From: Rebecca billardiae RCC1528
Lineage: Eukaryota > Haptophyta
Direction: 5' to 3'
DNA: 64,000 bases
Assembly: GCA_965240325.2 (NCBI GenBank)
Contig: OZ251245.1
Span: forward strand, 1,178,001 to 1,242,000
Both the position numbers and the translations under genes were made by a program. Shown piece after piece: positions 44,306 to 52,937 of the stretch. The notes beneath the pieces are model-generated. The model was not told the origin of the DNA. It did no database searches and saw only the letters and a program-made list of their open reading frames with translations. Positions within the stretch are counted from its first letter, which is position 1, and each line of letters opens with the position of its first letter.

Positions 44306-45076
44306 GAGGCGTCCGACACGTCCGGAGAGGGCCTCCGCGCCAGCCTCGCAGAGCGCGCGGGCGAGGGGCAGGGGCGGCGCCGCGCCGACCGCCCTCCGGT
44401 GTGGACGCGCGACGCTGCGCGCTCCGCCGCGCGCGCCGGCCGGAGCAGGCCGAGCAGGGCGGCGCACGCGCAGCGCCCGACACGGCCCGCGCGCCGCCGC
44501 ACGAGCTCAGATGGCTTGATCAGCATGACGACTGCTGCTGCGCAGCGGTCGTGTCTCGACACTCACGGCCAGCGCGCAACACCCGTCGGGCCTCTCCCGA
44601 GTGTCCGCCGGTCCGCCGGTCCGGGACCGCGGGCTGGCCGCGCGCCGCGCGGCGGCTCATCATCATCAGCGTGATGATGACACGCGCTGAACGTCAGCAA
44701 TAATAACGACGGCGGTCGTCGTAGTGTAGCAGACGACTACTATTATTCGACGACACTACTTATATATAGAGAGATGAGAGAGAGATCGAGAGAGAGAGAG
44801 AGTCTCATCAGAGAGCGCTGCATCGCCGCCGTCGAAGATGCCGGCTTGCCGCGCCGCATACGACGGCATAAGATTAAGAGTACTCGGGTCGTGCTGAAGT
44901 TGACGGCAGTCAGCAGCGAGGCAGTGTGCGCCTGAGCCTCTCTCGACCGGAAGATCACGACGAGGGCTCAGAGACGCCTCACGAGCCGCAGTAGTTGACA
45001 CTGGCTGCATGTGACTGCCAGTCGTCACTCGTGAGTCTCGTCCGCGCCCGCAACTCGCCGAGCCGCCCGCGAGCGC
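44306..45076. other. Convergent intergenic region
   Basis: The region lies between the 3' ends of villin (+) and the anchored unknown protein (-). No gene seen. It contains a short GA-rich microsatellite (44770-44802) beside TA-rich sequence (44760-44768), and recurring ATCATCATCAGCGTGATGAT-like words near 44655. Confidence 0.5.
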
Positions 45077-46405
45077 TCAGATGCGCTCGACGTCCGAGCA
45101 GAAGACGACGCTCTCGTCCGCGCTCTTCAGCCCGACCACGCCCGCCGAGTGCGCGCTGCTCCCGTTGTACGTGTTGCGCAGGTCCACCCAGCCCCAGCGC
45201 GCGCTCAGCGCGTTCTGCAGCCGCGCGCGAGAGCACACGCGCGCGGGCAGCCGCGCGCGCGGCACGACGAGCTCGTACTGCAGCGTGTGCGCCTGCGCCC
45301 AGGCGGGCTCGGCGGGGCGCGCCGGGTTGGGCGCGGGCACGAGCGCGCCCGTCGGCCGCAGCGCCAGCCCGCCCGCCCACGCGCCGCCGTCGAACGCGTG
45401 CTCGGACGCGCCCACGACCGGGTCGAGCGCGCCGCCGCCAGATGCAATCTCGACGGCTAGCGAGACGCTCAGCGCGCACGGCGCGTCGGCGGGCGAGCGC
45501 GGGCACGCGGCGGTGGCGGCGTAGCGCGAGATGTCGTGCCGGCTGCCCATCGGCGCGGGCGCGCGCGAGCCGCCGTCCGTCGTCAGCTCCACCGCCGCGC
45601 ACACCTCCTCGAGGGTCGAGACGCTTGCGCCCGCCACGGTCGCGAGCGCAACGGCGGAGCTGGTCGGGTGGTGCGGCTCCGGAGAGAGCGCGGCCCACGG
45701 GCGGACGCACGCGCGGCGGGGGAGCTGCCACGCGCCCGGCGCGTCGAGCACGGTCTGCAGCCGCCACTCGTACGCCGCCGCGGGCACCACGCCCCCCGCG
45801 CCCTCCGCGGAGCGCAGCGGCACGCGGCCGACGAACATGGCCGCCTCGCCCGCAGAGTAGGCGGCCACGTGCGCGGACGCGGCCGGCTCGGCGGAGGAGC
45901 CGCCGCCGCGGCCGTTGGCACGGCCGCGGCCGCGGCGGTGCGGGCGCGCGGGCTGCGAGCTCGCGAGCGCCGCCGCCGCCGCCGCCGCCGCCGCCGTCGC
46001 CGCCACCTCCGTGCCGGCGTACCCGACGCCGTTGTCTAGGAAGAACTCGGCGCCCGCGAGCGGGAGCGGCCGCGCCGCGTCCGTGCGCGTGACGGGCGGT
46101 CGGGCGAGCCAGCGCGCCTGGAGGAGGAGGGCGCACTCGTACGGGTGCGACGCGGTGCAGTGCACCTGCGCGCGCAGCGGCGCGACCGCGTCGTACTCGA
46201 GGACGAGTTCGGGGGAGCTCGAGTGGCGGTCGAGCGGCGTCGGCGGCGGCGCGGCGGCGGCCGCGCCGCGCCGCAGCGCCGACGGCGCGCCGGCACCGCC
46301 GCGCGCGTGCGCGTAGTACGCGGTGCCGAGCACAGCTGCCACGCCGAGCACGCACGCCACGGCACGCGCGCGCTGCGCGGACGGCCGGCGCGCGCCGAGC
46401 ATCAT
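45077..46405 (-). CDS. Membrane-anchored protein of unknown family
   Basis: Single exon, about 442 residues from the ATG at 46405 (a second ATG follows directly). The N-terminus has a basic stretch and one hydrophobic segment (AVACVLGVAAVLGTAYYAHA, residues 13-32), fitting a type II signal anchor, so most of the protein would face the ER/Golgi lumen or outside. Two weakly similar modules follow. One has HPYECALLLQARWLARP, EFFLDNGVGY and QLPRRACVRP; the other has DAPCALSVSLAVEIAS, HAFDGGAWAGGLAL and RLPARVCSRARLQ. A poly-Ala and Arg/Gly-rich insert splits the first. There is one N-glycosylation site (NGSS) near the C-terminus. The same pattern appears in the secreted protein at 53994-55034. 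Function unknown. The frame stays open upstream, but that part reads as antisense of the neighbouring gene and I exclude it. Confidence 0.7.
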   Translation of the reverse strand: MMLGARRPSAQRARAVACVLGVAAVLGTAYYAHARGGAGAPSALRRGAAAAAPPPTPLDRHSSSPELVLEYDAVAPLRAQVHCTASHPYECALLLQARWLARPPVTRTDAARPLPLAGAEFFLDNGVGYAGTEVAATAAAAAAAAALASSQPARPHRRGRGRANGRGGGSSAEPAASAHVAAYSAGEAAMFVGRVPLRSAEGAGGVVPAAAYEWRLQTVLDAPGAWQLPRRACVRPWAALSPEPHHPTSSAVALATVAGASVSTLEEVCAAVELTTDGGSRAPAPMGSRHDISRYAATAACPRSPADAPCALSVSLAVEIASGGGALDPVVGASEHAFDGGAWAGGLALRPTGALVPAPNPARPAEPAWAQAHTLQYELVVPRARLPARVCSRARLQNALSARWGWVDLRNTYNGSSAHSAGVVGLKSADESVVFCSDVERI

Positions 46406-46658
46406 CGTCGCCCCTCGTGGGTTTGGCCGGCGTGCTCTGGGCTCTGGCCGCCCTGGCCAGTTTTCGGCGGCAAGCGAGTTGAGAGTGCGCAGTACGATGG
46501 CGGCCGCGTCCGTCCGGATGCACAGTCCTCCTCCAGTCCGGGAGGCCTCCAGTCTCGTCATTTTCAGGGGAATGACCGAATGAGCCGCTCCCAACCTGCG
46601 CGGCCACGCTGACGGGCGTTGGGCGAAAGCCGCATCTTCCGACGCATCCGCGCGAAAC
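46406..46658. promoter_or_regulatory. Divergent intergenic region, probable bidirectional promoter
   Basis: Two start codons face away from each other 253 bp apart (46405 on minus, 46659 on plus). Any promoter elements for both genes must lie here unless they extend into the coding regions. GC is lower than in the flanking exons. No TATA box is evident. Confidence 0.55.
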
Positions 46659-48194
46659 ATGGCGGCGCGCGCCCCGACGGCGGCCGAGCGCGCGGATCTC
46701 GAGAAGCGGCTGGAGGAGATCCTTGCCGACGGCACGAGCGTGACGCTCGCCACGCCCCAGGAGTACGGTCAGGCGGAGGAGGCGGAGGTGCGGCGCGCGC
46801 GGCGCGCGCTCGCGCCGCGGCGCAGAGCGCGGCCCGCGCACCCATCCGCCTTCGTGCACCCGCCCTCCCTCCGCGCTCGGCGCCCGCGCCCGCAGATCGC
46901 CGCGTTCCTCCGCGACGAGCCGATCTTCAAGGTGGCGGACTGCGGCGAGCGGCTGTGCCGGGCGTTTGGCCACGGCGCGCCCGACGAGGTGACGGCGATG
47001 GCGGTGCGCTCGATGCGCGCGCTGCGCGGCGACGTGCCAGCGTGCAAGCGGTACCTGCAGTACCTCGCGGCGAAGCGCGCGCTCAAGGGCTACGACCTGC
47101 TGATCACCTCGTTCGAGCGCGGCGCGTGCGCCTCGCTCTGGCTCAGCGCGGGCTTCCTCTTCCGCCCGCCGCTGCACCGGCACGTGACGGGCGGGAAGCG
47201 GCCGATGATCGTTTTTGCGCCGATCGAGCTCGAGCCCGCGCACGTGCTGCGCGTGCCCAAGCAGCAGCTGTACGCGTGCCTGCACTACCAGCTCGAGCGG
47301 TACCTCGCGGCCGAGCGCGAGGCGGGGCTCGCGGGCCACGTGCTCGTCTTCGACCTCGCCGAGTTTGGGTGGAAGCACCTGCACCGCCGCTTCCTCACGC
47401 AGGTCGTGAAGCTGATCGGCGTGCTGCTCAAGAACTACCCGGAGACCGTGCACAAGCTGTGCGTGGTGAACGCGCCGTCGCTCTTCTCCATCGCGTGGCA
47501 GGCGATCCTGCCGTGGGCGAACGAGCACGTGCAATCCAAGATTGCAATCTCGCGCGGCCCCAACGCGGACGTGCTGCGCGAGCTCGTGGGCGCGGACGTG
47601 CTGCCGGCCGACCTCGGCGGCGACGCGCCCGTGGACTCGGCGCTCGCGGCCGCGCACGAGGCCGCGGCGAAGGCGGCCGCGTCGGGGTGGACGGAGGTGA
47701 GCATCGCCGCCGGCTCCACCGCGCAGCACGTGCTCGAGGTCGGCGAGCCCGCGCCCGGCGGCGGCGCGGCCGAGGGCGGGCCTGACGGTGCGCAGTCCAT
47801 CGCCATCGAGTTCTCGATCGAATCTTCGGACGTCTCCTTCTTCGTCGTGCACGAGCCGCTGGGCGCGGCCGGGGGCAAGAAGGGCGCGGAGCAGTCGTAC
47901 GTGCTCGAGCCGCAGTCGTACCAGTCGAGCGGCGGCAGCGTGAGCCAGCTGCTCGAGGGCGCCAAGCCCGGCAAGTACACGTGCGTCTGGGACAACACGC
48001 AGGCGTGGCGCTACCCGCGCAAGGTCTCGTACCGCGTGTTCAGCGTGAAGGCGGGCGAGGGCGCGAGCGCGATGGCGAGCGGCGGCACGGAGTGGAGCGC
48101 GGAGGACGACTCGCCCTCCGGCCCGCTGCCCGAGTGGGAGGGGCTGGGCGACGCCGAGATGGACGCCATGGCCAAGCTGCTCGCGAGCAGCTGA
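46659..48194 (+). CDS. CRAL-TRIO (Sec14-like) plus GOLD-like domain protein
   Basis: Two exons (46659-46787, 46896-48194; phase-0 intron of 108 bp, donor GTGCGG, acceptor CGCAG) give about 475 residues. A short N-terminal helix precedes a CRAL-TRIO N-like segment (AVRSMRALRGDVPACKRYL) and a lipid-binding CRAL-TRIO domain (GKRPMIVFAPIELEPAHVLR, HVLVFDLAEFGWKHLHRRFL, LLKNYPETVHKLCVVNAPSL, WANEHVQSKIAISRG). The C-terminal third has a beta-rich GOLD-like domain (IAIEFSIESSDVSFFVVHEP, PGKYTCVWDNTQAWRYPRKV), ending in an acidic tail. Such proteins bind phosphoinositides or other lipids and act in lipid transfer and membrane traffic (Sec14, patellin and SEC14L types). The specific lipid is unknown. 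The gene is divergent from the anchored unknown gene. Confidence 0.88.
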   Translation: MAARAPTAAERADLEKRLEEILADGTSVTLATPQEYGQAEEAEVRRARRALAPRRRARPAHPSAFVHPPSLRARRPRPQIAAFLRDEPIFKVADCGERLCRAFGHGAPDEVTAMAVRSMRALRGDVPACKRYLQYLAAKRALKGYDLLITSFERGACASLWLSAGFLFRPPLHRHVTGGKRPMIVFAPIELEPAHVLRVPKQQLYACLHYQLERYLAAEREAGLAGHVLVFDLAEFGWKHLHRRFLTQVVKLIGVLLKNYPETVHKLCVVNAPSLFSIAWQAILPWANEHVQSKIAISRGPNADVLRELVGADVLPADLGGDAPVDSALAAAHEAAAKAAASGWTEVSIAAGSTAQHVLEVGEPAPGGGAAEGGPDGAQSIAIEFSIESSDVSFFVVHEPLGAAGGKKGAEQSYVLEPQSYQSSGGSVSQLLEGAKPGKYTCVWDNTQAWRYPRKVSYRVFSVKAGEGASAMASGGTEWSAEDDSPSGPLPEWEGLGDAEMDAMAKLLASS

Positions 48195-48696
48195 GCGCGC
48201 GGCGCCCCGGTGCGCGCAGCCCGCGGAGCCGCGGCCGCTGGCGTGCACGGCGAGGGCCACTGGGCCAGGTGGCCAGGCACGGCGTGGCCGCGCCGAGCCA
48301 GTGTGCCCGCCGGGCCGCCGGTTTCGCCGGTCCGCGGCCGTCAGTCGGCCCGGACTCGCGCGCTCGACTGGCGCGTTACCGCATGCACACGGCACAGGCC
48401 GTCGGCGTCAGGCGGCTCGTCAGGCGGTCGTCGGGCGACGCCGTGACGCCCGTGGGGCCCCGTGGCCGTGGCCGTGGCCTTGCCCCGCGTGCGTACTGCT
48501 AGACCGTTAAGACCGTCGTAGTAGAGGCGGTAGAATCACCCCGTAGCGGGCCGTACCGGTAGGCTGGCATCGGATCCCGGATGACTGATGATTATTCACG
48601 GTCCTGATCGTATATCGGATGATGTGATGACGATGACGATGCAAAGTCGCTGCGAGGCGCCTCGGATATTGAGCCGCGCTGCGCTGAGCCTGATGA
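48195..48696. other. Intergenic, between CRAL-TRIO gene and the repeat-bounded unit
   Basis: No gene seen. A lower-GC stretch with GATGATGTGATGACGATGAC-like repetition lies near 48615-48645. Confidence 0.5.
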
Positions 48697-49814
48697 ATAC
48701 AGGCTGGTCTCACCAAGAACTTCCCGAGCGCTGCCGACGACGTGTCCGCGCTCGCGGCGGGCGAGCACGGGGAATCGGCTGAGTACGATCGCTCGCATCG
48801 TGGGTCTAGTCCCCGACAAAATTGTCCGCGGAGCCGCGCGCGTCGCTCACCTCGTGCCCGGCGCTCCGCCGCGGAGGCGCCGTCACAGTGGTTTTCACAG
48901 TGGGCCGAGCAGTCTGAAGTGGCGCTGAACTGAGGTTTCGTCGGGGTTTCCGCAGTCCGGCGGGCTTCTGCCGCTTCGGACGCCCAGGCGGCATCCATCA
49001 CCACGAGGTCGGCCACGCGCGGACCTGGCCCGCGCGGAGGCGGAGCATGGCGCACTGCTTGATGACTGCGCCCGCGCGAGCCGTTCCATGATCGCTGTGG
49101 TTACAGCCAAAGCCCCTGCCTCTGTTGGTGGGACCTCGCCAGATGCACTTGTCACTTGCGCGCCGCTCGAACGGCTCCGAACGAACACGACGAGCACATT
49201 GCACTTCGTCGCAGTTGGCTCACTCGCAGCAGGTATTCGAATCTGTCGCAGTGGAAGCGGGGGGTGCGAGAGCCTACGTACGTCTGTCAAGGGCAGCCGC
49301 ACGCTTCAACATTGCGAAGGAGTTCCGCCCTGAACAGTGCGGCGGCAAGGCGGGTTGAGTGTGCTCCAAGCAACATCGTCAGGCACTGATACAGGTGGGG
49401 AGGCGCAGGAAGGACGTTGCAACGAGCGCGATGAGGCCCACATACCTCGACAGCATGGGAGAGACGCGCTGTGGGACATGAAGACACCTGTCACTCATGC
49501 CAGGTCCCACGTTGACCCGCAACGCTCGGCGGCTTCTGCGGGCGAGAACAACGACGCAATGTTTCAGTGCTACAGCGAGGGTGGGGATGAGGAGAGGGGC
49601 TTGGGGTACGGGCAACCGTGTGAACAACACCACTAGGGGTCGCACGGACCGAGATCGCGCGCCGTTCATTTTTTGCAGGGGGGTGGGGGTTTGAATCTCG
49701 ACAACGGCGAGGCGGACAGAGGCGTGCGACCCCTCGTCGGAGAGCTCTCGATGCGGCCGATTTAATGGCGCCATCGAGAATTTTCCGCAGACGCAGTGGG
49801 ACTAATTCTATGAT

Positions 49815-50012
49815 TTAAAGACACAGGCACGAGGGCGCAGCTCTCCTGATTCGTCTGTCGAAGTACTGAATGGAGTTAATGGAGGATGTCGCTGGAGCGC
49901 GTTGGCCGCGGGTGAGGGAGTCGTCGTAACCGATGCTGATCACACGGTCACTGAGGTAGTAGGCGCCCGGGGATGCCGCTGTTTTGCAGTCGTCGTCGGC
50001 CTTGGTCATCAT
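49815..50012 (-). CDS. Short frame conserved between the two module copies
   Basis: A 65-codon frame starting MMTKADDDCKTAASP and containing YLSDRVISIGYDDSL ends with a stop near the module edge. In copy 2 the equivalent frame (59509-59703) lacks exactly one codon (GCT at about 49889-49891), so the frame survives an indel. Its ATG overlaps the stop of the frame upstream. It may be a downstream exon of the unknown gene or a separate small protein. No family recognised. Confidence 0.35.
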   Translation of the reverse strand: MMTKADDDCKTAASPGAYYLSDRVISIGYDDSLTRGQRAPATSSINSIQYFDRRIRRAAPSCLCL

Positions 50013-50263
50013 GTAGTTGCCCGCGTCGTCGTCGTCCGAGGCTGTTCAAGTTGATGCCGTAGTGCGGGTAGTGGATGTGGTCGCCCGGGCCGGTGTGCGC
50101 GGCCTAGTGGCCTTGCCGAGTTGAGGGAGTAGTCGCCCTTGCCGTTGAGGAAGTCGTCGTCCTTGCCGTTGAGGAAGTCGTCGCCCTGGCCGCAGAGGAA
50201 GTCGTCGCCCTTGCCGTTGAGGAAGTCGTCGTCCTGGCCGCTGAGGGTGCCTGCGCTGCCCAA
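50009..50263 (-). CDS. Frame with 8-residue repeats (DDDFLNGK-type)
   Basis: The frame begins MGSAGTLSGQDDDFLNGK and runs through five 24-bp units encoding variants of D-D-D/F-L-N-G-K (GDDFLCGQ, GDDFLNGK, DDDFLNGK, GDYSLNSA), then a Pro/Arg/His-rich end. Units lie at about 50132-50250. The same array occurs in copy 2 (59823-59941) with the same protein sequence in this frame. The octad is Gly/Asp-rich but does not fit the nine-residue RTX calcium-binding repeat. Whether this frame is used is unknown. It lies 36 bp past the stop of the larger gene in copy 1. Confidence 0.3.
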   Translation of the reverse strand: MGSAGTLSGQDDDFLNGKGDDFLCGQGDDFLNGKDDDFLNGKGDYSLNSARPLGRAHRPGRPHPLPALRHQLEQPRTTTTRATT

Positions 50264-50299
50264 CCGGGCGCGTCTGGCGCGCCAGCGCCGCGCGCGGCT

Positions 50300-51403
50300 C
50301 TACGCCAGTGACGGCGGCACGGCGGCAGCCAGGTCACGGGGGGGGTCGGCGAGGGACGCGGTGCGAGCCTGCTTGGCCGGCTTGGCGTCGCTCCCGCCAG
50401 CGGAGGAGGGCCCATCCTCCTCCGCCGGCGTGGACGGCTCGGTCGCCGCGCGCTTGCCGGCTGCCGCGGCGCCGGGGGGCAGGACCAGGCGGTAGTTGGA
50501 CTCCCCGAGCGCCGGCCTGGCCTGTTGCACCTCGGGCCCGTCCGACGGCGCGGCCGCGGTTGGCGGCTGGGGTGGCGGGATGGCATCGTCGGAACCCTCC
50601 CCCTCGGGCTCCTCCGCCTCCGGGCCGGCGGGGTCCGCCGCCTGTTGGTCGGCCGGCTGAGGAGCAGGGCGGCGCGCAGCGGCGGGCGGCGCGGGCGGCA
50701 CAGGCGGCGCGGGCGGCACGCCCCACAGGTTGTGTGGGACGCGGGCGGCGCCGGCGATGCGGCGGCTCGGCTTGAGCGGCGCGAAGAAGATGGGGTGCTC
50801 GGGGTCGATGGGCATGAAACGGAGGCGGAGGAAGATCAGGTTCACACCGCCGGAGTAGATGTTGGTCTCGACGTGCTCACCGTTGGTCACGTACTTGTTG
50901 ATGTCGGGCACGATCTGCTCGTAGAGGGCCCTGTGGAACTGCACGAGCGTCATCGTGGGGCTAACCGGGAGCGTGAGGGACACGTCCTTCGCCTGGGTTG
51001 CGAGGTCGGCCGCCGACAGCGCGAGCATCTCCTGCGTGTGCTCCGTGGTGCACGCCGTGAAAATGTTCGGCATGCACAGGCTGGTGGCCAGGCGGCGGCA
51101 GATGGCCATGTTCTCGAGCACCGATCCGGTGAAGGAGAAAACGTGCTTATTGCCTTTGGGGTCCTGGGTGAGTCCTGCGAGCAGTCGCCCGCCTTGCGAG
51201 TTGGGCGCCACGTCGCTCAGGCAGCGCGCGCTCAGCTTGATCATCGTCGTGCACATCTGCAGGCCCGCATCCCGCCTGGCGGTGGGGGTGCTCGGCCGTT
51301 CCAGCTGCAGCCCGCGCTCGTAGTTGCTGGAAGAGGGGAAGAAGGTCAAGGCGCTCCTGCTGTTGAGACGGTCGCGGAACACGCCGTACTCGTAAGGGGG
51401 CAT
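50300..51403 (-). CDS. Unrecognised protein of the duplicated module, copy 1
   Basis: A 367-residue frame starts MPPYEYGVFRDRLNSRSALT. Its first 220 residues look like a folded protein (MCTTMIKLSARCLSDVAPNS, NKHVFSFTGSVLENMAICRR, SLTLPVSPTMTLVQFHRALY, VNLIFLRLRFMPIDPEHPIF). The rest is a Pro/Ala/Glu-rich tail with a Lys/Arg patch (KPAKQARTAS). I recognise no family. Near-identity with copy 2 and the clean frame argue for a real gene. Substitutions between copies cluster in the N-terminal half (LTFF/LSFF, NMAI/NMTI, NIFT/NILT) while the second half is identical. The C-terminus differs because a run of 8 G here is 7 G in copy 2. Introns cannot be excluded. Confidence 0.6.
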   Translation of the reverse strand: MPPYEYGVFRDRLNSRSALTFFPSSSNYERGLQLERPSTPTARRDAGLQMCTTMIKLSARCLSDVAPNSQGGRLLAGLTQDPKGNKHVFSFTGSVLENMAICRRLATSLCMPNIFTACTTEHTQEMLALSAADLATQAKDVSLTLPVSPTMTLVQFHRALYEQIVPDINKYVTNGEHVETNIYSGGVNLIFLRLRFMPIDPEHPIFFAPLKPSRRIAGAARVPHNLWGVPPAPPVPPAPPAAARRPAPQPADQQAADPAGPEAEEPEGEGSDDAIPPPQPPTAAAPSDGPEVQQARPALGESNYRLVLPPGAAAAGKRAATEPSTPAEEDGPSSAGGSDAKPAKQARTASLADPPRDLAAAVPPSLA

Positions 51404-52094
51404 GGTAGCCGGTGTGGCGGGCGCGGGGCTGCGGAGGGGGGGGGGGGGGGGGGGGCGGGTGCGGGCACTGCGGTGCGAGCGAGGTCGGTGCTGGTGCCAA
51501 AGGCATTTCGGCGCGCGGGGTTGAAATCAAATTTCAAAACCCAGGTCCGGAGTGGCCCCGCCGGTCCCCCGGACCACGGCGGCCCGTCGTGCGTTTCGGG
51601 GGGAGAGGGGTTTGTCGCGAAACGGGCAGGATGGGGAAGGGGGGGGGGGGGGGCTCGCGGCCGCCGCGGGGAGGCCGGGACGGGCGCGGTCTCCACCTGA
51701 GGGCCGGGCGCTGCTCAGGAAGGAGGGCGGCCCACACTCCGCGTGTCGCTCCCCAGTGCCTCCGCACTTCGCCGTCGTGTCGGGATGAGCATGCGCTTGG
51801 CGTCCGCACCGGGCCAGTCCTTGCATGGTCAGCAAGCAGGCGGGGGGGGGGGCGTGCGTGTGCAAGCGCGGGTGGATATGTCGTGTCTGCGATATGCGGA
51901 GTGTTGGATGCGGGTTGCGCCGGTGCCCCAGGGCACCGGTGAGTGTGTAGCTGTTTCGGGCACGCCTCGCGAACGCGAGGCGCTGGAAGACATGGCCGAG
52001 GGAGGACCGCCTGGCTGGTCCCCAGCTGGTCCCCAGCGGGACTGAAAAAAAAAATCCAAAGCCTCGGGAAGTTCTTGGTGAGACCAGCCTGTAT

Positions 52095-52357
52095 GACACT
52101 GGCGGCCGCCGCGCGCCGCCCGGGGCCGCGGCGCAGCGCAAATAATATAGTCGGTCAGGGCGCCCGGCCACCCCTTGGCCTTGGGCCCTCGTCCGGTCTC
52201 TTGCGCGCTGACGTGTGACGAAGACCGCGTTGATACGGCCTTCCCCGACTCCACATCCACCGCATCAGCATCATCGCCGTCCTTGCCGCCACTGCCGATG
52301 CTGCGCCAGCGCGTGTGGCGGGCACGGGCGGCGGGGTTCAGACAGCTGGCAGGGTGC
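52095..52357. other. Intergenic, 3' side of the small membrane protein gene
   Basis: Nothing is recognised in this 263-bp stretch between the inverted repeat end and the stop codon of the next gene. Confidence 0.5.
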
Positions 52358-52864
52358 TCAGATCATCTCCCGTGGCCGAGCTGGCTGAGGCCGCGCGCCA
52401 GGCCCGTCGTCGCGCTCGTCATCCAGGTCGGCGGCCGCGTCGTTGGGCCTGCCGTGCTGCTCGGTCTGCTCGGTGCGGTCCGACCTCACCCGCATGTAGT
52501 AGAAGCCACCGATGATCGCGCAGACGAGCACGATCGGTCCGGCGTCGCGCAGCGTGCGGTCGACCGACTCGTCGGTGCCAAAGCGGTCGTGCAGGATGCA
52601 GCACGGGTAGAGGAGGTACACGCAGTACAGCAGCAGCGCGGCCACGATCATCAGCTGGATCGCGACTGAGTTCACAATGTTGTTTTGCAGCAACCGCAGG
52701 TTGCGGAAGAGCCAGTTGATCGAGTGGAAGAACTGGTTGAACACATTCACGATGCCGGTGAAGCTCTGCAGCTGGCCGAGCCCCGGGATGCCCTGCGGGG
52801 CGGCGCCGCCACCGCCGCCACCCGTCGGGAGGCGCATGCCGCCCGGCAGCCGCATGCCCTGCAT
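52358..52864 (-). CDS. Small membrane protein with two transmembrane segments
   Basis: Single exon, 168 residues from the ATG at 52864, with an in-frame stop shortly upstream. A Gly/Met/Arg/Pro-rich start (MQGMRLPGGMRLPTGG) leads into an amphipathic stretch (LQSFTGIVNVFNQFFHSINW). TM1 follows (SVAIQLMIVAALLLYCVYLL, with PCC just after), then a short loop, TM2 (GPIVLVCAIIGGFYYMRV) and a charged Asp/Arg/Pro-rich tail. The amphipathic segment before the membrane helix is somewhat like peroxisomal PEX13, but no SH3 domain or YG-rich region is present, so I leave it unnamed. Its start codon lies 73 bp from the outer end of the left arm of the long inverted repeat, suggesting the arm contains its promoter. 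Confidence 0.6.
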   Translation of the reverse strand: MQGMRLPGGMRLPTGGGGGGAAPQGIPGLGQLQSFTGIVNVFNQFFHSINWLFRNLRLLQNNIVNSVAIQLMIVAALLLYCVYLLYPCCILHDRFGTDESVDRTLRDAGPIVLVCAIIGGFYYMRVRSDRTEQTEQHGRPNDAAADLDDERDDGPGARPQPARPREMI

Positions 52865-52937
52865 GCTGGCACCGGCTCGGTCTTGATCAAGCCGCGCGGC
52901 TGGACAACCGGAGTGCCGGACGGCTTCGAGTGTTCAT

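Larger units (their letters stand above)
49804..51997. repeat. 2.2-kb duplicated module, copy 1
   Basis: This segment is repeated in the same orientation at 59498-61711, with small indels in homopolymer G runs and scattered substitutions. Both copies start AATTCTATGATTTAAAGACA and end ...GGAAGACATGGCC, with unrelated sequence beyond. Near the right end sit two 20-nt perfect hairpins (51920-51939 with loop CA, and 51963-51982 with loop AA; 9-bp stems each). The module carries the minus-strand unknown gene and a 24-bp tandem repeat. Confidence 0.95.
48697..52094. mobile_element. 3.4-kb unit with perfect 32-bp terminal inverted repeats
   Basis: The 32 bases at 48697-48728 (starting ATACAGGCTGGTCTCACC) recur exactly as their reverse complement at 52063-52094. 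Inside lie about 1.1 kb without a supported gene (48729-49803) and then copy 1 of the 2.2-kb module. The second copy of that module (59498-61711) lacks these ends, so the module and the repeat-bounded unit are separable. A 2-base GA next to each end is too short to claim as a target duplication. A DNA transposon is likely but not proven. Confidence 0.65.

Noticed and set aside
41729-44467. A 912-codon minus-strand frame across villin
   Set aside because: Antisense to unmistakable villin exons; its Arg/Ala/Leu-rich translation has no motif.
45900-46753. Extending the anchored protein upstream to 46753
   Set aside because: That part is antisense to the first exon of the CRAL-TRIO gene and shows no protein-like pattern; the ATG at 46405 directly precedes a signal-anchor segment.
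50132-50250. CRISPR-like array
   Set aside because: The 24-bp units are contiguous coding-type tandem repeats without spacers, in a eukaryotic setting.
50009-50263. RTX-type calcium-binding repeats
   Set aside because: The period is eight residues, not nine, and the GGxGxDxUx pattern is absent.
51920-51997. Calling the module a Helitron
   Set aside because: Hairpins are present, but no helicase/Rep protein, and the sequence after the second hairpin does not give CTRR at the expected distance.
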